Of a stretch of DNA of 64,000 nt, positions 27,751 to 36,921 are shown piece by piece. The translations under genes and the position numbers were made by a program. How positions within the stretch are numbered: position 1 is the stretch's first letter; each line of letters begins with the position of its first letter. Source of the DNA: Psychromonas sp. 14N.309.X.WAT.B.A12 (GTDB lineage Bacteria > Pseudomonadota > Gammaproteobacteria > Enterobacterales > Psychromonadaceae). The DNA is taken from assembly GCF_030397575.1 (NCBI RefSeq), contig NZ_JAPNXS010000007.1, forward strand, positions 1-64,000. Direction: 5' to 3'. The notes under the pieces were generated by a model. It had not been told where the DNA came from, did no database searches, and worked only from the letters and a program-made list of their open reading frames with translations.

Positions 27751-28096
27751 GATATACCCATTAATTTAATAAATAGTTAAAGTAATACCAATCACACCAA
27801 TGAAATGATTACTTATTTTATGTAATCGGTATCAGTTCTATCGCGTGTAAAACTTTCTTGTATAAATAATGAGCCCAAAAGAGCAATACAGTCGAATAAA
27901 ACAGATTATTCTTCGTACAAATAAAGTAATACTAAAAAAACCATCAAAAAACAACTTTAATAAAAATTATATTGAAAAGAGTGACTGGAGATATTAGGCC
28001 TGGAAATAAGGTATAAAAAAGGCGAGGTAGAAACCTCGCCTAAAAACAGTAGTTTAACTTTAATTGATACTTAATTCATGGAATACACGTTTACTT
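27751..28096. repeat. Intergenic region with a degenerate ATACCAAT inverted repeat
   Basis: 346 bp between glgP and pgm. Bases 27785-27832 begin ATACCAATCACACC and end GTAATCGGTAT. The ends are imperfect inverted repeats, with an inner GATTAC/GTAATC stem. They resemble the ends of the larger element at 35786-35947 and look like a short relic of the same family. The rest is AT-rich and should hold the glgP promoter. Confidence 0.45.
28015..28040 (-). terminator. Rho-independent terminator of pgm
   Basis: A 7-bp stem GGCGAGG / CCTCGCC with a 6-base loop is followed by a T run on the minus strand, about 57 bp after the pgm stop. Confidence 0.88.
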
Positions 28097-29749
28097 TTAT
28101 AAACCTGCTTTTGCAAACGCTTGTGCGACGATTTGCTGTGCTTCTGTTTGAATTAATGCAATATGCTCTTCGCCCAAGAAAGACTCTGAATAAATTTTAT
28201 AAATATTTTCAGTGCCCGATGGACGTGCAGCAAACCAACCATTTTCAGTGGTGACTTTTAAACCACCGATAGCTGCACCGTTACCTGGAGCATGCGTTAA
28301 TTTAGCAGTAATTTTTTCACCCGCTAAAGTTTCCGCTTCCACCATATCAGGACTTAGATTAGCTAATACTTTCTTTTGTTCAGGTGATGCAGGTGCATCA
28401 AAACGCTGGTAAACAGGAGCCCCGAATTTAGCAACAAACTCAGCATAATGTTCACCAGGATCTTTCTTGGTAACCGCAATAATTTCAGCAGCTAACAATG
28501 CTAAGATGATGCCGTCTTTATCTGTGCTCCAAACAGTACCGTCTTTACGTAAGAAAGAAGCACCAGCACTTTCTTCACCGCCAAACCCAAAGCTACCATC
28601 AAATAAGCCATCAACAAACCATTTAAAACCAACCGGTACTTCCGACATTTCACGACCTAAATCGTTAACAACACGGTCAATCATTGAACTTGAAACCAGT
28701 GTTTTACCAACAATCGCCTTGTCAGACCATTCACTACGGTGTGTAAATAAGTAATTAATAGCAACCGCAAGGTAATGATTTGGGTTTAATAGGCCAGAAG
28801 ATTTAGTCACAATACCATGACGGTCATAATCAGGATCATTAGCGACAGCGACGTCGAATTTATCTTTTAACTCAATTAATCCAGCCATTGCATAAGGTGA
28901 TGAACAATCCATACGGATTTTGCCATCTTTATCTAATGTCATGAATGAGAATGTTGGATCAACACGATCATTTACCACTTCAATATTAATGCCATAGGTT
29001 TCAGCAATAACAGGCCAGTAAGCCACCCCTGACCCACCTAATGTATCAACACCAATAGTAATGCCCGATTTTGCAATAGCTTCTAAATCTAAAACATTTT
29101 TTAAATCGTCAACATAAGGCTTAATATAATCATACTCTTCAACTAAATCTGACTGCATTGCTTCATCAAAATCAGCTTGTAAAATATCATCGTAATTATC
29201 ATTCAGTATTTCATTTGCGCGATCTTGAATGATTTTAGTGACATCACTGTCAGCTGGGCCGCCATTTGGAGGATTATATTTAAAACCACCATCTTCCGGT
29301 GGGTTATGTGAAGGTGTGATAACAATACCATCAGCCAATGAATCAGGGTTAGCTTGATTATATTGTAAGATTGCGTGAGAAATAACCGGCGTTGGAGTGT
29401 AACCTCCACCTTGTTGAACAACGACTTTAATGCCATTTTCAACTAGCACTTGTACTGCAGATATAAATGCAGGCTCAGACAAAGCATGCGTATCCTTACC
29501 AATAAACATTGGTCCAGTGTAACCTTGCTCTTTACGATACTCAGCAAGTGCTTGGGTAATAGCGAGAATATGTAACTCGGTAAATGCATACTTAAATGAG
29601 CTACCGCGATGGCCAGAAGTACCAAAAGCAACTTGTTGCTCTGGGACTTCAACGTCCGGTAGGTTTACATAATATGCAGAAACTAACTTTGGAATATTAA
29701 CTAAATCATTTGCTTGTGCTGGTTTACCAGCGCGTGGATGAATTGCCAT
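28097..29749 (-). CDS. pgm: Phosphoglucomutase (alpha-D-glucose phosphate specific)
   Basis: A 550-residue enzyme interconverting glucose-1-phosphate and glucose-6-phosphate. Visible motifs: GTSGHRGSS near the N-terminus, the phosphoserine loop [16 protein letters not shown], the metal-binding loop DPDYDRHG, the sugar-binding [11 protein letters not shown], and the phosphate-binding [12 protein letters not shown] at the C-terminus. It matches E. coli Pgm over its full length. The start ATG at 29749 has GAGG six bases upstream. It sits 29 bp downstream of seqA, the same seqA-pgm order as in E. coli, so the two are likely co-transcribed. Confidence 0.97.
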   Translation of the reverse strand: MAIHPRAGKPAQANDLVNIPKLVSAYYVNLPDVEVPEQQVAFGTSGHRGSSFKYAFTELHILAITQALAEYRKEQGYTGPMFIGKDTHALSEPAFISAVQVLVENGIKVVVQQGGGYTPTPVISHAILQYNQANPDSLADGIVITPSHNPPEDGGFKYNPPNGGPADSDVTKIIQDRANEILNDNYDDILQADFDEAMQSDLVEEYDYIKPYVDDLKNVLDLEAIAKSGITIGVDTLGGSGVAYWPVIAETYGINIEVVNDRVDPTFSFMTLDKDGKIRMDCSSPYAMAGLIELKDKFDVAVANDPDYDRHGIVTKSSGLLNPNHYLAVAINYLFTHRSEWSDKAIVGKTLVSSSMIDRVVNDLGREMSEVPVGFKWFVDGLFDGSFGFGGEESAGASFLRKDGTVWSTDKDGIILALLAAEIIAVTKKDPGEHYAEFVAKFGAPVYQRFDAPASPEQKKVLANLSPDMVEAETLAGEKITAKLTHAPGNGAAIGGLKVTTENGWFAARPSGTENIYKIYSESFLGEEHIALIQTEAQQIVAQAFAKAGL

Positions 29750-29778
29750 AAGTGCCTCAGATTTGTTATTGGAATAAA

Positions 29779-30390
29779 TTAAATTTCTTCTTTTATTCGT
29801 CCGATCAAATGATGTGGATAACCCATTGATGCCATCATTTGTGTCAAAATAATACGTTTACGTCCTGTATTCGCATTCGTAATCACCCAGTATGGCGTGT
29901 TTGGAATGGCTCTAGGCTTGCTGGCTTTGAACTGAGCTAACTCTTCTTCATTATCCGAATTTAATAGCTCTTCAAGTTGCGTTCCTAGATAGGCTCGAGT
30001 GCGCCCTTTAGTTGTTTCAGCAGCTTCAATAAACTCTGCCTTTTTTTCAAAGTACATGGTGGTTAACATCATCATAAACTTATTAGTGATCACCGTTTCA
30101 GCTTTGAAGGTAGGATCATTAAATAATTCACTAACCCCTTTATGTACAAATACACCTTTGGTGTTATCCGTCTCTTGTTCTGCTGTACTTATTTTCTCAG
30201 TAGATGTTGAATCAGACGTGACAGTTTCGACTTTAGGAGGCTGAATTGGGCTTGCCTCTATTTCAACTAAATTGTTTTCTTTAGGTAGCGCCAATAAACG
30301 ACGAAGAATTTGCGAGGGAGTTTCGCCGAAAGCTTCAATATTGTTTAAAATATGCTTATATAGATCATCTTCTATTTCAATCGTCTTCAT
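29779..30390 (-). CDS. seqA: Negative modulator of replication initiation SeqA
   Basis: A 203-residue protein. The N-terminal oligomerisation domain ([20 protein letters not shown] with [10 protein letters not shown]) is a ribbon-helix-helix-like multimer module. After an acidic linker (residues 45-85), the C-terminal domain binds hemimethylated GATC ([29 protein letters not shown]). SeqA sequesters oriC and organises new DNA in Dam-containing gammaproteobacteria, so Dam methylation is implied. The linker is longer than in E. coli SeqA (181 residues). The start ATG at 30390 has GGGGA upstream. Confidence 0.95.
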   Translation of the reverse strand: MKTIEIEDDLYKHILNNIEAFGETPSQILRRLLALPKENNLVEIEASPIQPPKVETVTSDSTSTEKISTAEQETDNTKGVFVHKGVSELFNDPTFKAETVITNKFMMMLTTMYFEKKAEFIEAAETTKGRTRAYLGTQLEELLNSDNEEELAQFKASKPRAIPNTPYWVITNANTGRKRIILTQMMASMGYPHHLIGRIKEEI

Positions 30391-30529
30391 TATATCCCCA
30401 TGACATGACTTATTTATCCACCAAAGTGCTTACTATTTATGTAATAAGTACACTGTAAACGCGTTCAGCTTTGATGCATAATTTGTTATTCTTTAACACT
30501 TTATTTATTTTTACTTAAAATGAGCCGTT

Positions 30530-31315
30530 ATGCTACTAAATTACCAATTAAAACCATCTACTCGTGACCAATCGTCAGATAAAAAACAAGTTATTTTTTT
30601 AATTCATGGCTTATTTGGTAGTTTATCTAACCTATCTAGCCTTGGAAAAGAGTTACAAAATGATTATGACGTGGTCTTAGTTGATGTCCGAAATCATGGC
30701 CAAAGTGAGCGTAATGCGTCAATGAGTTATGCTGAAATGGCTGATGATATTTTTAAACTCGCGGATCATTTACAAGTTGAGCATTTTTCAATTTTGGGCC
30801 ACTCAATGGGTGGTAAAATTGCCATGAGCTGTGCATTAACAAAGCCACAACGTATTCAACGCCTCATTGTTGCTGATATTGCACCTTTGCCACATGCCGA
30901 TAAACACAGTGATGTATTTGCAGGTTTAAAAGCGGTAAAAGCATCGAATGTACAAAGCAGATCTGAAGCAGACAAAGTGTTAGCAGAGTATGTTGATACT
31001 CCTGAAATTAGACAATTTTTATTGAAGTCTTACCAACGCACTAGTGATGGTTTTCAATTTGTTTATGACTTAGAAAATTTGTACAACAACTACACTTCAA
31101 TCATAGATTGGCCTGAACAAAGCAATATCTATTCAAACCCTACCTTATTCATTAAAGGTGAGTTGTCAGATTACATTGAAGAAGCTAGCCAACCGGCAAT
31201 CGTAAAACTCTTTCCGAATGCAAAACTAAAAGTGATTAATGCAACAGGACATTGGCTACATGCTGAAAAACCAAAAACCTTTAACCGCTTAGCGATTAAC
31301 TTTTTTGCTCAATAA
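30530..31315 (+). CDS. ybfF: Alpha/beta-hydrolase esterase YbfF
   Basis: A 261-residue alpha/beta hydrolase. It has the oxyanion-hole motif HGLFGSLSNL, VDVRNHGQS, the nucleophile elbow GHSMGGK and the C-terminal catalytic His in GHWLHAEKP. This matches E. coli YbfF, an acyl-CoA/short-chain ester hydrolase also encoded divergently from seqA. The start ATG at 30530 has only a weak site. The 139-bp gap to seqA holds both promoters. Confidence 0.9.
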   Translation: MLLNYQLKPSTRDQSSDKKQVIFLIHGLFGSLSNLSSLGKELQNDYDVVLVDVRNHGQSERNASMSYAEMADDIFKLADHLQVEHFSILGHSMGGKIAMSCALTKPQRIQRLIVADIAPLPHADKHSDVFAGLKAVKASNVQSRSEADKVLAEYVDTPEIRQFLLKSYQRTSDGFQFVYDLENLYNNYTSIIDWPEQSNIYSNPTLFIKGELSDYIEEASQPAIVKLFPNAKLKVINATGHWLHAEKPKTFNRLAINFFAQ

Positions 31316-31932
31316 ACCACCATTTTAAGAACATATTTATCTATTTTAGATGGCATCTGATGTCGATACCCGTTATCATTCGAGGTGCAAAATTCAAGCA
31401 AGTCAAAAACTCAGTTTTCTAGGTGGCTTTATAGTGGCCTAGAAACCGAAATGGACTTTCTAATCTTGATAATGAATATATCATTAATCAGGATTAACTA
31501 GAGGATTAACTAAAGTTAATCACTCAAAAACAACTAAAATGTTTGCCTCAACACTTGTCATGCAAGTCGTTAGCTCAAAAACCAACTAACTACTACAATT
31601 AACAAAAAGGTGTTATCACCTTAGGTTGTATTTCATGTTAAGTACTGTTTAACACAGTACTAGTTAGGTAGGTATGGCACATATACATTTTTAAAGCAGT
31701 AAAAGCAGGTTGTAGGGTAATCTCAATAAACAGATCAAATTGAGTTTACCAGTACTGGATTCAAGTAATGAGCAACCTATGTTGATGCTGAAACAGTGAT
31801 ATTTTGAGTTGTATTGGCTTTATTGCAAAAGCAATGATTGAAATTGTGTGGGTTAATTCAGGCATTGGTTAAATAATTCAATGATTGTATTGTTAGGTAA
31901 GTGTAGTTAAGTAAGAATTGTTAGGTAACATA
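31316..31932 (+). other. 617-bp noncoding region rich in hairpins upstream of ybfE-fldA-fur
   Basis: No gene is visible on either strand. Several independent secondary-structure elements are present: TTTCTAGG/CCTAGAAA (31416-31445); a Fur-like dyad TTGATAATGA...TCATTAATCA (31466-31490); two direct copies of GGATTAACTA (31491-31512); AAGGTG/CACCTT (31607-31622); AGTACTGT/ACAGTACT (31641-31661); and ATTGC/GCAAT (31822-31835). Two copies of ATTGTTAGGTAA lie just before the ybfE start. The left part (from about 31366, starting GATACCCGTTATCATT) may derive from a dispersed palindromic repeat. It could be a long structured 5' leader or hold a small RNA; this is inference. Confidence 0.4.
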
Positions 31933-32211
31933 ATGGCAAAGGAATCATTTGATCGCATTACTAGCGATCTATTTGCAAACGAGGTACGCCGAGGCAGACC
32001 TAAAAGTAATCCTCATTCGCGTCAAGTTCAGCTAAAAATAAATAAGCAGAAACAGACGTTAAGAGATAAACAAAACGGTTTAAAAAGAATCGAATTAAAA
32101 GTAGATAGTGCATTATTTGATAAACTGAATGCACTATCGGATACACAATCAATAAGTCGTGCAGAGTTAATTAATCAACTACTTCACGCACAGTTAAATC
32201 AAATAAATTAA
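31933..32211 (+). CDS. ybfE: YbfE-like, LexA-regulated family protein
   Basis: A 92-residue protein with the basic N-terminal pattern (FANEVRRGRPKSNPHSRQVQ) and a C-terminal ribbon-helix-helix-like segment (RIELKVDSALFDKLNAL, then SISRAELINQLL). It matches YbfE, placed upstream of fldA-fur in many enterics and marine relatives. The C-terminal fold suggests DNA binding as a dimer. The start is the ATG at 31933 with TTAGG upstream; a TTG at 31918 is in frame. No LexA box of the CTGT-N8-ACAG type is seen upstream here. First gene of the ybfE-fldA-fur operon, 10 bp before fldA. Confidence 0.8.
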   Translation: MAKESFDRITSDLFANEVRRGRPKSNPHSRQVQLKINKQKQTLRDKQNGLKRIELKVDSALFDKLNALSDTQSISRAELINQLLHAQLNQIN

Positions 32212-32221
32212 GGTATAAAGT

Positions 32222-32749
32222 ATGTCTAGCGTAGGTATTTTCTTTGGTAGCGATACAGGTAACACTGAAGCTGTTGCAAAAATGATACAAAAAGAATTAG
32301 GTAACAAGTTAGTAGAAGTAAAAGATATTGCCAAAAGCAGTAAAGAAGATATTGCTGAATTCAGCCTTATTTTATTTGGTATCCCTACTTGGTACTACGG
32401 CGAAGCTCAATGTGATTGGGATGATTTCTTCCCAGATCTAGAAGATATCGACTTTACAGATAAGTTAGTCGCTATTTTTGGGTGTGGTGACCAAGAAGAT
32501 TATGCAGAATACTTTTTAGATGCAATGGGACAATTAGGCGATATAGTTGAAAGTAAAGGTGCTATTATTGTAGGTAATTGGCCATCAGAAAGTTATGACT
32601 TTGAAGCATCAAAAGCAATGGTCGATGATAACCACTTTATTGGTTTAGGGATTGATGAAGACCGTCAACCTGAATTAACAGCATCACGTGTAAAAGCTTG
32701 GTCTGAACAAATTTATAACGAAATGTGCTTAGCAGAATTAGCCGACTAA
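32222..32749 (+). CDS. fldA: Flavodoxin 1
   Basis: A 175-residue long-chain flavodoxin. The FMN phosphate loop is FFGSDTGNTEAV, the FMN-stacking loops are IPTWYYGEAQCDWDDFF and FGCGDQEDYAEYFLDAMG, and the long-chain insertion follows. It carries electrons in the cytosol for radical-SAM and reductive enzymes and substitutes for ferredoxin when iron is low. Its place between ybfE and fur is conserved. AAGG lies upstream of the ATG at 32222. The gap to fur is 28 bp, too short for the uof leader peptide found in E. coli. Confidence 0.96.
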   Translation: MSSVGIFFGSDTGNTEAVAKMIQKELGNKLVEVKDIAKSSKEDIAEFSLILFGIPTWYYGEAQCDWDDFFPDLEDIDFTDKLVAIFGCGDQEDYAEYFLDAMGQLGDIVESKGAIIVGNWPSESYDFEASKAMVDDNHFIGLGIDEDRQPELTASRVKAWSEQIYNEMCLAELAD

Positions 32750-32777
32750 ATTCCACAGACAGCAGTTAGGATACAAC

Positions 32778-33203
32778 ATGAGTAATGAAAATTTAGCCCT
32801 TAAAGAAGCAGGTTTAAAAGTAACATCACCACGTTTAAAGATTTTAAGCTTATTACAATTGCCAGAAAATCAACATTTAAGCGCAGAAGATCTGTATAAA
32901 AAATTACTAGATCAAGGTGATGAAGTAGGTGTAGCAACAGTATACCGTGTATTAAACCAATTTGATGATGCGGGCATTGTTACTCGTCACCATTTTGAAG
33001 GCGGAAAATCTGTTTTTGAGCTAACCCACAAAGAGCACCATGACCATCTTGTGTGTCTTAAGTGTGGTGAAGTAATCGAATTTAATGATCCAATCATTGA
33101 AGAGCGTCAAATGCTAATTGCTGAAAAATATGGTATAAAATTAACTAACCACAGTTTATACCTTTACGGTGAACCAGTTGATGATGAGTGTAAACATAAG
33201 TAG
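32778..33203 (+). CDS. fur: Ferric uptake regulator
   Basis: A 141-residue Fur repressor. The N-terminal winged helix (ALKEAGLKVTSPRLKILSLL and VGVATVYRVLNQF) is followed by a metal-binding/dimer domain with KEHHDHLVCLKCGEVIEF. The structural zinc pair Cys93-x-x-Cys96 is kept. The second cysteine pair of E. coli Fur (C132, C137) is reduced to one (Cys138), and the His-rich tail is shortened, as in some relatives. The start ATG at 32778 has TTAGGAT upstream. Last gene of the operon; a strong terminator follows. Confidence 0.96.
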   Translation: MSNENLALKEAGLKVTSPRLKILSLLQLPENQHLSAEDLYKKLLDQGDEVGVATVYRVLNQFDDAGIVTRHHFEGGKSVFELTHKEHHDHLVCLKCGEVIEFNDPIIEERQMLIAEKYGIKLTNHSLYLYGEPVDDECKHK

Positions 33204-33232
33204 TTTTGCACTGTACGCCTAACGCTTGATAG

Positions 33233-33259
33233 AAAGCCTGTTTTATAACAGGCTTTTTT
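33233..33259 (+). terminator. Rho-independent terminator of ybfE-fldA-fur
   Basis: A perfect 10-bp stem AAAGCCTGTT / AACAGGCTTT with a 4-base loop, followed by Ts, 30 bp after the fur stop. Confidence 0.92.
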
Positions 33260-33291
33260 ATATCCTAAATTTATTAGGTAGGTAAAGCCCC

Positions 33292-34335
33292 TTAAGGTAC
33301 TAACCCAACTTCCTTATAATAACGCAATGCACCAGGGTGTAATGGCGCAGTCAAGTACTGTGAAACCATTTCCTGCTTAGTTAAGCCTTTAAAGGAAGGA
33401 TGCAATTGAATAAATTCTTGGTGATGCTCAAAAACAGCTTTAACCATTTCATAAGCGATATGGTCAGGTAAACTAGCAGTAGTCACAATTGTTGCCCCTA
33501 CACCAAAGGTTTCTGTCTTATCTGGGCTACCACGATACATACCAGCAGCTATATTGGCACTTTCATAATAACGATGCGTATCAATCAGCGTTGATATTTT
33601 TTCACCGGTAATATTCACTAACTGCGTTTTACACGCACTAGTCGCCTCTTTAATAGAGCTATTTGGATGGCCTACCACATATACAATAGCGTCGATTTTT
33701 TGATCACAAAGCGCCTGAGCTTGCTCACTAGGGGTTAATGAAGTTAATGCTTCAAAGTCTGATGCTTGCCAATGGTAAAGGTCTAATAACATTTCCATTG
33801 TTGCGCGCTGCCCTGAGTTAGCGGCACCAATATTAACCCGCTTACCTTTAAGATCTTCAAAGCGTTGAATATTTGCATCTTCTCGAGCTAAAACGGTAAA
33901 AGGTTCTGAATGCACGGAGAAAAGAGAACGTAGATCACTGAACTTGCCTTCTTTCTTAAATAAAGAACTCCCCTTATAAACATGAAATTGCCAATCGGAC
34001 TGTACAACCACCACATCTATTTGCTTTTGCTTTAATGCTTCTAAGTTATAAATAGACCCCGGTGTGCTTTTAATATCACAATGGATATTATCGAGACCTC
34101 TTACTTGGTTTAGTAAAAAGCAGATTGCACCACCCGTTGGGTAATACACTCCACTAATGCCACCAGTGCCTATTGAAACATATTTATCTTGAGCCACTGC
34201 ACTGGAAGATGACACACAAAGCATGATCCCCACAATAAAGAAATTAATTGGAAAAGCGAGCGCTTTCAAAAAGCGATTGCTGTTCACCAAATTACTAGAG
34301 AAAATTCCCTTTTGCTTAGCAGTTATATTGTTCAT
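33292..34335 (-). CDS. TAXI-family TRAP transporter solute-binding protein
   Basis: A 347-residue periplasmic protein. Its signal peptide (to about residue 48, ending SSAVA-QD) follows an unusually long polar N-terminus. The TAXI-type binding fold shows the hallmark VSIGTGGISGVYYPTGGAI segment, KSTPGSIYNLEAL, and VNIGAANSGQRATMEMLL. Proteins of this type deliver substrates (glutamate or other carboxylates where known) to DctM/DctQ-like permeases. No permease gene is adjacent, so it is an orphan. Its ATG overlaps the argA stop (ATGA at 34332-34335), implying translational coupling to arginine biosynthesis. Confidence 0.85.
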   Translation of the reverse strand: MNNITAKQKGIFSSNLVNSNRFLKALAFPINFFIVGIMLCVSSSSAVAQDKYVSIGTGGISGVYYPTGGAICFLLNQVRGLDNIHCDIKSTPGSIYNLEALKQKQIDVVVVQSDWQFHVYKGSSLFKKEGKFSDLRSLFSVHSEPFTVLAREDANIQRFEDLKGKRVNIGAANSGQRATMEMLLDLYHWQASDFEALTSLTPSEQAQALCDQKIDAIVYVVGHPNSSIKEATSACKTQLVNITGEKISTLIDTHRYYESANIAAGMYRGSPDKTETFGVGATIVTTASLPDHIAYEMVKAVFEHHQEFIQLHPSFKGLTKQEMVSQYLTAPLHPGALRYYKEVGLVP

Positions 34336-35666
34336 ATTATTTTTTTGACTAGTACCTTAGAATTACGTTTTAAGTTATACATCTCTTTTTTTGCATTCGG
34401 TAAGTGTTCTATTTCTGCGAAGACAAAACCACGCTCTCTAAACCAATGAATGCTTTGTGTGGTTAATACAAAAATAGACTCTAACCCTAACTGTCGAGCT
34501 TTACGTTCAACATGAGCCACTAGATTATCCGCACGTGCAGCTCTTCGGTATTTAGGGTGACTCACTAAACAGGCTAATTCGCCAGTTTTATCATCGGCAA
34601 ACGGATACAAGGCAGCGCAGCCGATTACCATCCCATCTCGTTCAACGATAAAGAAAGATTCAATCTCATTTTCTAATAGCTCACGAGAACGTTTAACCAA
34701 TATGCCTTGCTTTTCAAGTGGTTCAATTAATTGCAATAAACCACCAATATCATCAATGGTAGCTGGGCGGATTTGCTCATAACTCTCTTTAACTATTTGA
34801 GAGCCTGTTCCATCACGGGTAAAGAGCTCTTTTAATAAAGCGCCATCTTGATGGTAACTAATTAAATGACAACGAGTAACGTCTGCTTGGCAAGCAGCAA
34901 CGGCAGCGCGTAAAAATCGCAACGTGCCCGATGCTTGCCCTGACAATTGTTCGTTTTTGTCAATATGCTCTTGCGCTTGTTCTGGTAATAGCTCGGAAAT
35001 CACATTGCCTTGTTCATCTAACACACCTTGGTTAGAGCAGAAACCGATAAGTTTGTCAGCTTTTAAAGCAATCGCCACCTGCGTCGCAACTTCTTCTGCT
35101 AACAAATTAAAGACTTCACCAGTAACCGAGTAACCAATAGGAGAAATAATCGGAATAGCACCAGAAGAAAGCTGAGTACGTAATCCCTCAACATCGATAC
35201 GTCTGACCTTTCCTGCATGACATAAATCTATACCGTCTTTCACACCAATCGGTTGTGCCGTCACCACATTACTGATTACTGTACGAATAGCAGCACCTTG
35301 CATAGGAGAATTCACCAATCCCATTGACAAACCGGCTTGCAACTCTATCTGTACTCGCCCTATTGCTTGCTTAATTAACGCTAAACTTCGGTCGTCAGTG
35401 ATCCGCACGTCTTGATAGAATTCACTACTATGACCATTCATCTCTAACTGTTTCTGAATTTGCGGGCGAACACCATGCACTAATACCAGCTTAACGCCTA
35501 AGCTATTAAGAAGTGCTATATCATTGATAATATATTGGAAATTATCTGTTTCTAAGGCTTCACCACCGATCATTAATACAAAGGTTTTATGGCGATGCGC
35601 ATTAATATATGGCGCTGAATTACGAAACCAATTAATCAGTTGTGTTGAATTTGTTACTGCTTCCAT
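34332..35666 (-). CDS. argA: Amino-acid N-acetyltransferase (N-acetylglutamate synthase)
   Basis: A 444-residue enzyme that commits glutamate to arginine synthesis. Residues 1-290 form an acetylglutamate-kinase-like regulatory domain (LVLVHGVRPQI, SPIGYSVTGEVFNLLAEEVA). Residues 295-440 form a GNAT acetyltransferase domain (LACLVSHPKYRRAARADNLV). The length and layout are those of classical ArgA. The start ATG at 35666 has AGGG upstream. I found no convincing ARG box upstream. The TAXI gene follows with a 4-base overlap. Confidence 0.95.
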   Translation of the reverse strand: MEAVTNSTQLINWFRNSAPYINAHRHKTFVLMIGGEALETDNFQYIINDIALLNSLGVKLVLVHGVRPQIQKQLEMNGHSSEFYQDVRITDDRSLALIKQAIGRVQIELQAGLSMGLVNSPMQGAAIRTVISNVVTAQPIGVKDGIDLCHAGKVRRIDVEGLRTQLSSGAIPIISPIGYSVTGEVFNLLAEEVATQVAIALKADKLIGFCSNQGVLDEQGNVISELLPEQAQEHIDKNEQLSGQASGTLRFLRAAVAACQADVTRCHLISYHQDGALLKELFTRDGTGSQIVKESYEQIRPATIDDIGGLLQLIEPLEKQGILVKRSRELLENEIESFFIVERDGMVIGCAALYPFADDKTGELACLVSHPKYRRAARADNLVAHVERKARQLGLESIFVLTTQSIHWFRERGFVFAEIEHLPNAKKEMYNLKRNSKVLVKKII

Positions 35667-35785
35667 TTCCCTACCTATTGATCACAACAATTGATAATAC
35701 ATACTAGATGATAGAGTTTATCAATTTGAAGTTTATGTTTGCAAAACAATTGTTTAAAGAATGTTAAATAAACGAGAAAATATCA

Positions 35786-35947
35786 ATACCAATTATATTA
35801 AGTAAGTGATCTAAATTTTGCGCAGGAAAAATGACTGAGTTCAAGGCGTAATTTAAGTTAAATAGTTATTCTATTTACGAAAATTACAACGAATAAATAA
35901 GTTATTTTAACAACTAAAATAGATCAGTTAATTAGTCTAATTGGTAT
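35786..35947. repeat. 162-bp MITE-like palindromic element with ATACCAATTA termini
   Basis: The ends are imperfect 28-bp terminal inverted repeats. The left end starts ATACCAATTATATTAAG and the right end, read on the minus strand, starts ATACCAATTAGACTAAT; 24 of 28 positions agree. The interior has a TTGCGCAGGAAAAATGAC segment and further self-complementary AT-rich stretches; no coding potential. Partial relatives occur at 27785, 36641 and 60679. No clear target-site duplication is seen. It fills the gap between argA and the TRIC-type gene. Confidence 0.75.
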
Positions 35948-35957
35948 AACCTTTGCT

Positions 35958-36584
35958 TTATGCCTCTCTATCATTGCTAAAAACAGGTAACGATAAATGA
36001 TAATAAATAGCACACAACCTTAAAGATAATGTACCTAGCATTGCAATGGCCATCGAGAAAATAGGCCCCAGCTCAATATAATCACATAGCACATACAAAG
36101 CAGCCCCTAGAATGGATGCAGTTGCATAGATCTCTTTCTGCAATACAAAAGGAATTTGTCCGCTTAAAATATCCCGAATCATGCCGCCCACCACACCAGT
36201 GATACAGCCCATGACAATAGCAACTGGCCCACTGAACCCTAACATCAATGCTTTTTGTGCCCCCACAATGGTAAAAATAGCTAAACCAAAAGCATCAAAA
36301 ATCGGTAGTAAATACGCAGGAAAACGGTGAATGCGATGTAACCATAACACACTCAACAATGCGGTTAAGATAATCACATAGATATAAGTATTATCAACAA
36401 TCCAAAACACAGGCGTGGCCCCCATCATCATATCGCGTAACGTTCCACCACCAATACCTGTCACACCAGCGAGTACAATAATACCAAAAGGATCCATTCG
36501 TAGTCTGGTTGCCACTAATACACCAGAAATAGCACAGGTTATCACCCCGATTAAATCTGAAATATAAATGAAATTTTCTAGCAT
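35958..36584 (-). CDS. TRIC/UPF0126-type membrane channel protein
   Basis: A 208-residue protein with seven predicted membrane helices built from two homologous halves. Each half holds a glycine-rich GxGGGxxRD/GGMIRDI motif (GVTGIGGGTLRDMMMG and GVVGGMIRDILSG). This is the UPF0126 family (E. coli YicG/YadS), structurally related to eukaryotic TRIC cation channels. The physiological ion is uncertain. The start is taken as the ATG at 36584, since family members begin just before the first helix (ENFIYISDLIGV). The open frame runs to an ATG at 36626 without a ribosome site. Confidence 0.82.
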   Translation of the reverse strand: MLENFIYISDLIGVITCAISGVLVATRLRMDPFGIIVLAGVTGIGGGTLRDMMMGATPVFWIVDNTYIYVIILTALLSVLWLHRIHRFPAYLLPIFDAFGLAIFTIVGAQKALMLGFSGPVAIVMGCITGVVGGMIRDILSGQIPFVLQKEIYATASILGAALYVLCDYIELGPIFSMAIAMLGTLSLRLCAIYYHLSLPVFSNDREA

Positions 36585-36921
36585 ATGATTGTTAATTCCT
36601 AGGTCAATGATTAAATTTTTACGCATGTTATAACAAATATAATATCAATCACACTAAATAACTTGTCGTGATTATATTAAATATAAGTATGCTATTTAGT
36701 GCATGAAAATAACTTTAATAGCTGACCTAAATGATGGTATTTATCGATAAATATTTAGCTAGAATAATGACTGATTAAGAGGTGCAATAAAACAATAAAT
36801 ATTAGTAAAAGCACAATAAGGAGGTTAATCAATATAATTAAAGCAGGTAGAGTAGATAATCAATGCTTACTTTACAGGGGGGAATAAAGTAAGCACCAGT
36901 CTAATAATCAGAACAATTATA
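36585..36921. repeat. Intergenic region with a 9-bp inverted repeat, probable repeat relic
   Basis: 337 bp between erpA and the TRIC-type gene. The pair CACTAAATA (36652-36660) and TATTTAGTG (36693-36701) forms a stem around AT-rich DNA. It is preceded by ATATCAATCACACT, resembling the ends of the ATACCAAT repeats. The remainder shows no gene. Confidence 0.35.

Noticed and set aside
31316-31932. LexA box upstream of ybfE
   Set aside because: The best candidate, CTGT...ACAG within AGTACTGTTTAACACAGTACT, has a 5-bp spacer instead of 8, so it does not fit LexA.
32750-32777. uof leader peptide between fldA and fur
   Set aside because: The 28-bp gap is too short to encode it.
35667-35785. ARG box upstream of argA
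   Set aside because: AT-rich sequence gives partial matches, but no clear pair of TGAAT/ATTCA operator halves.
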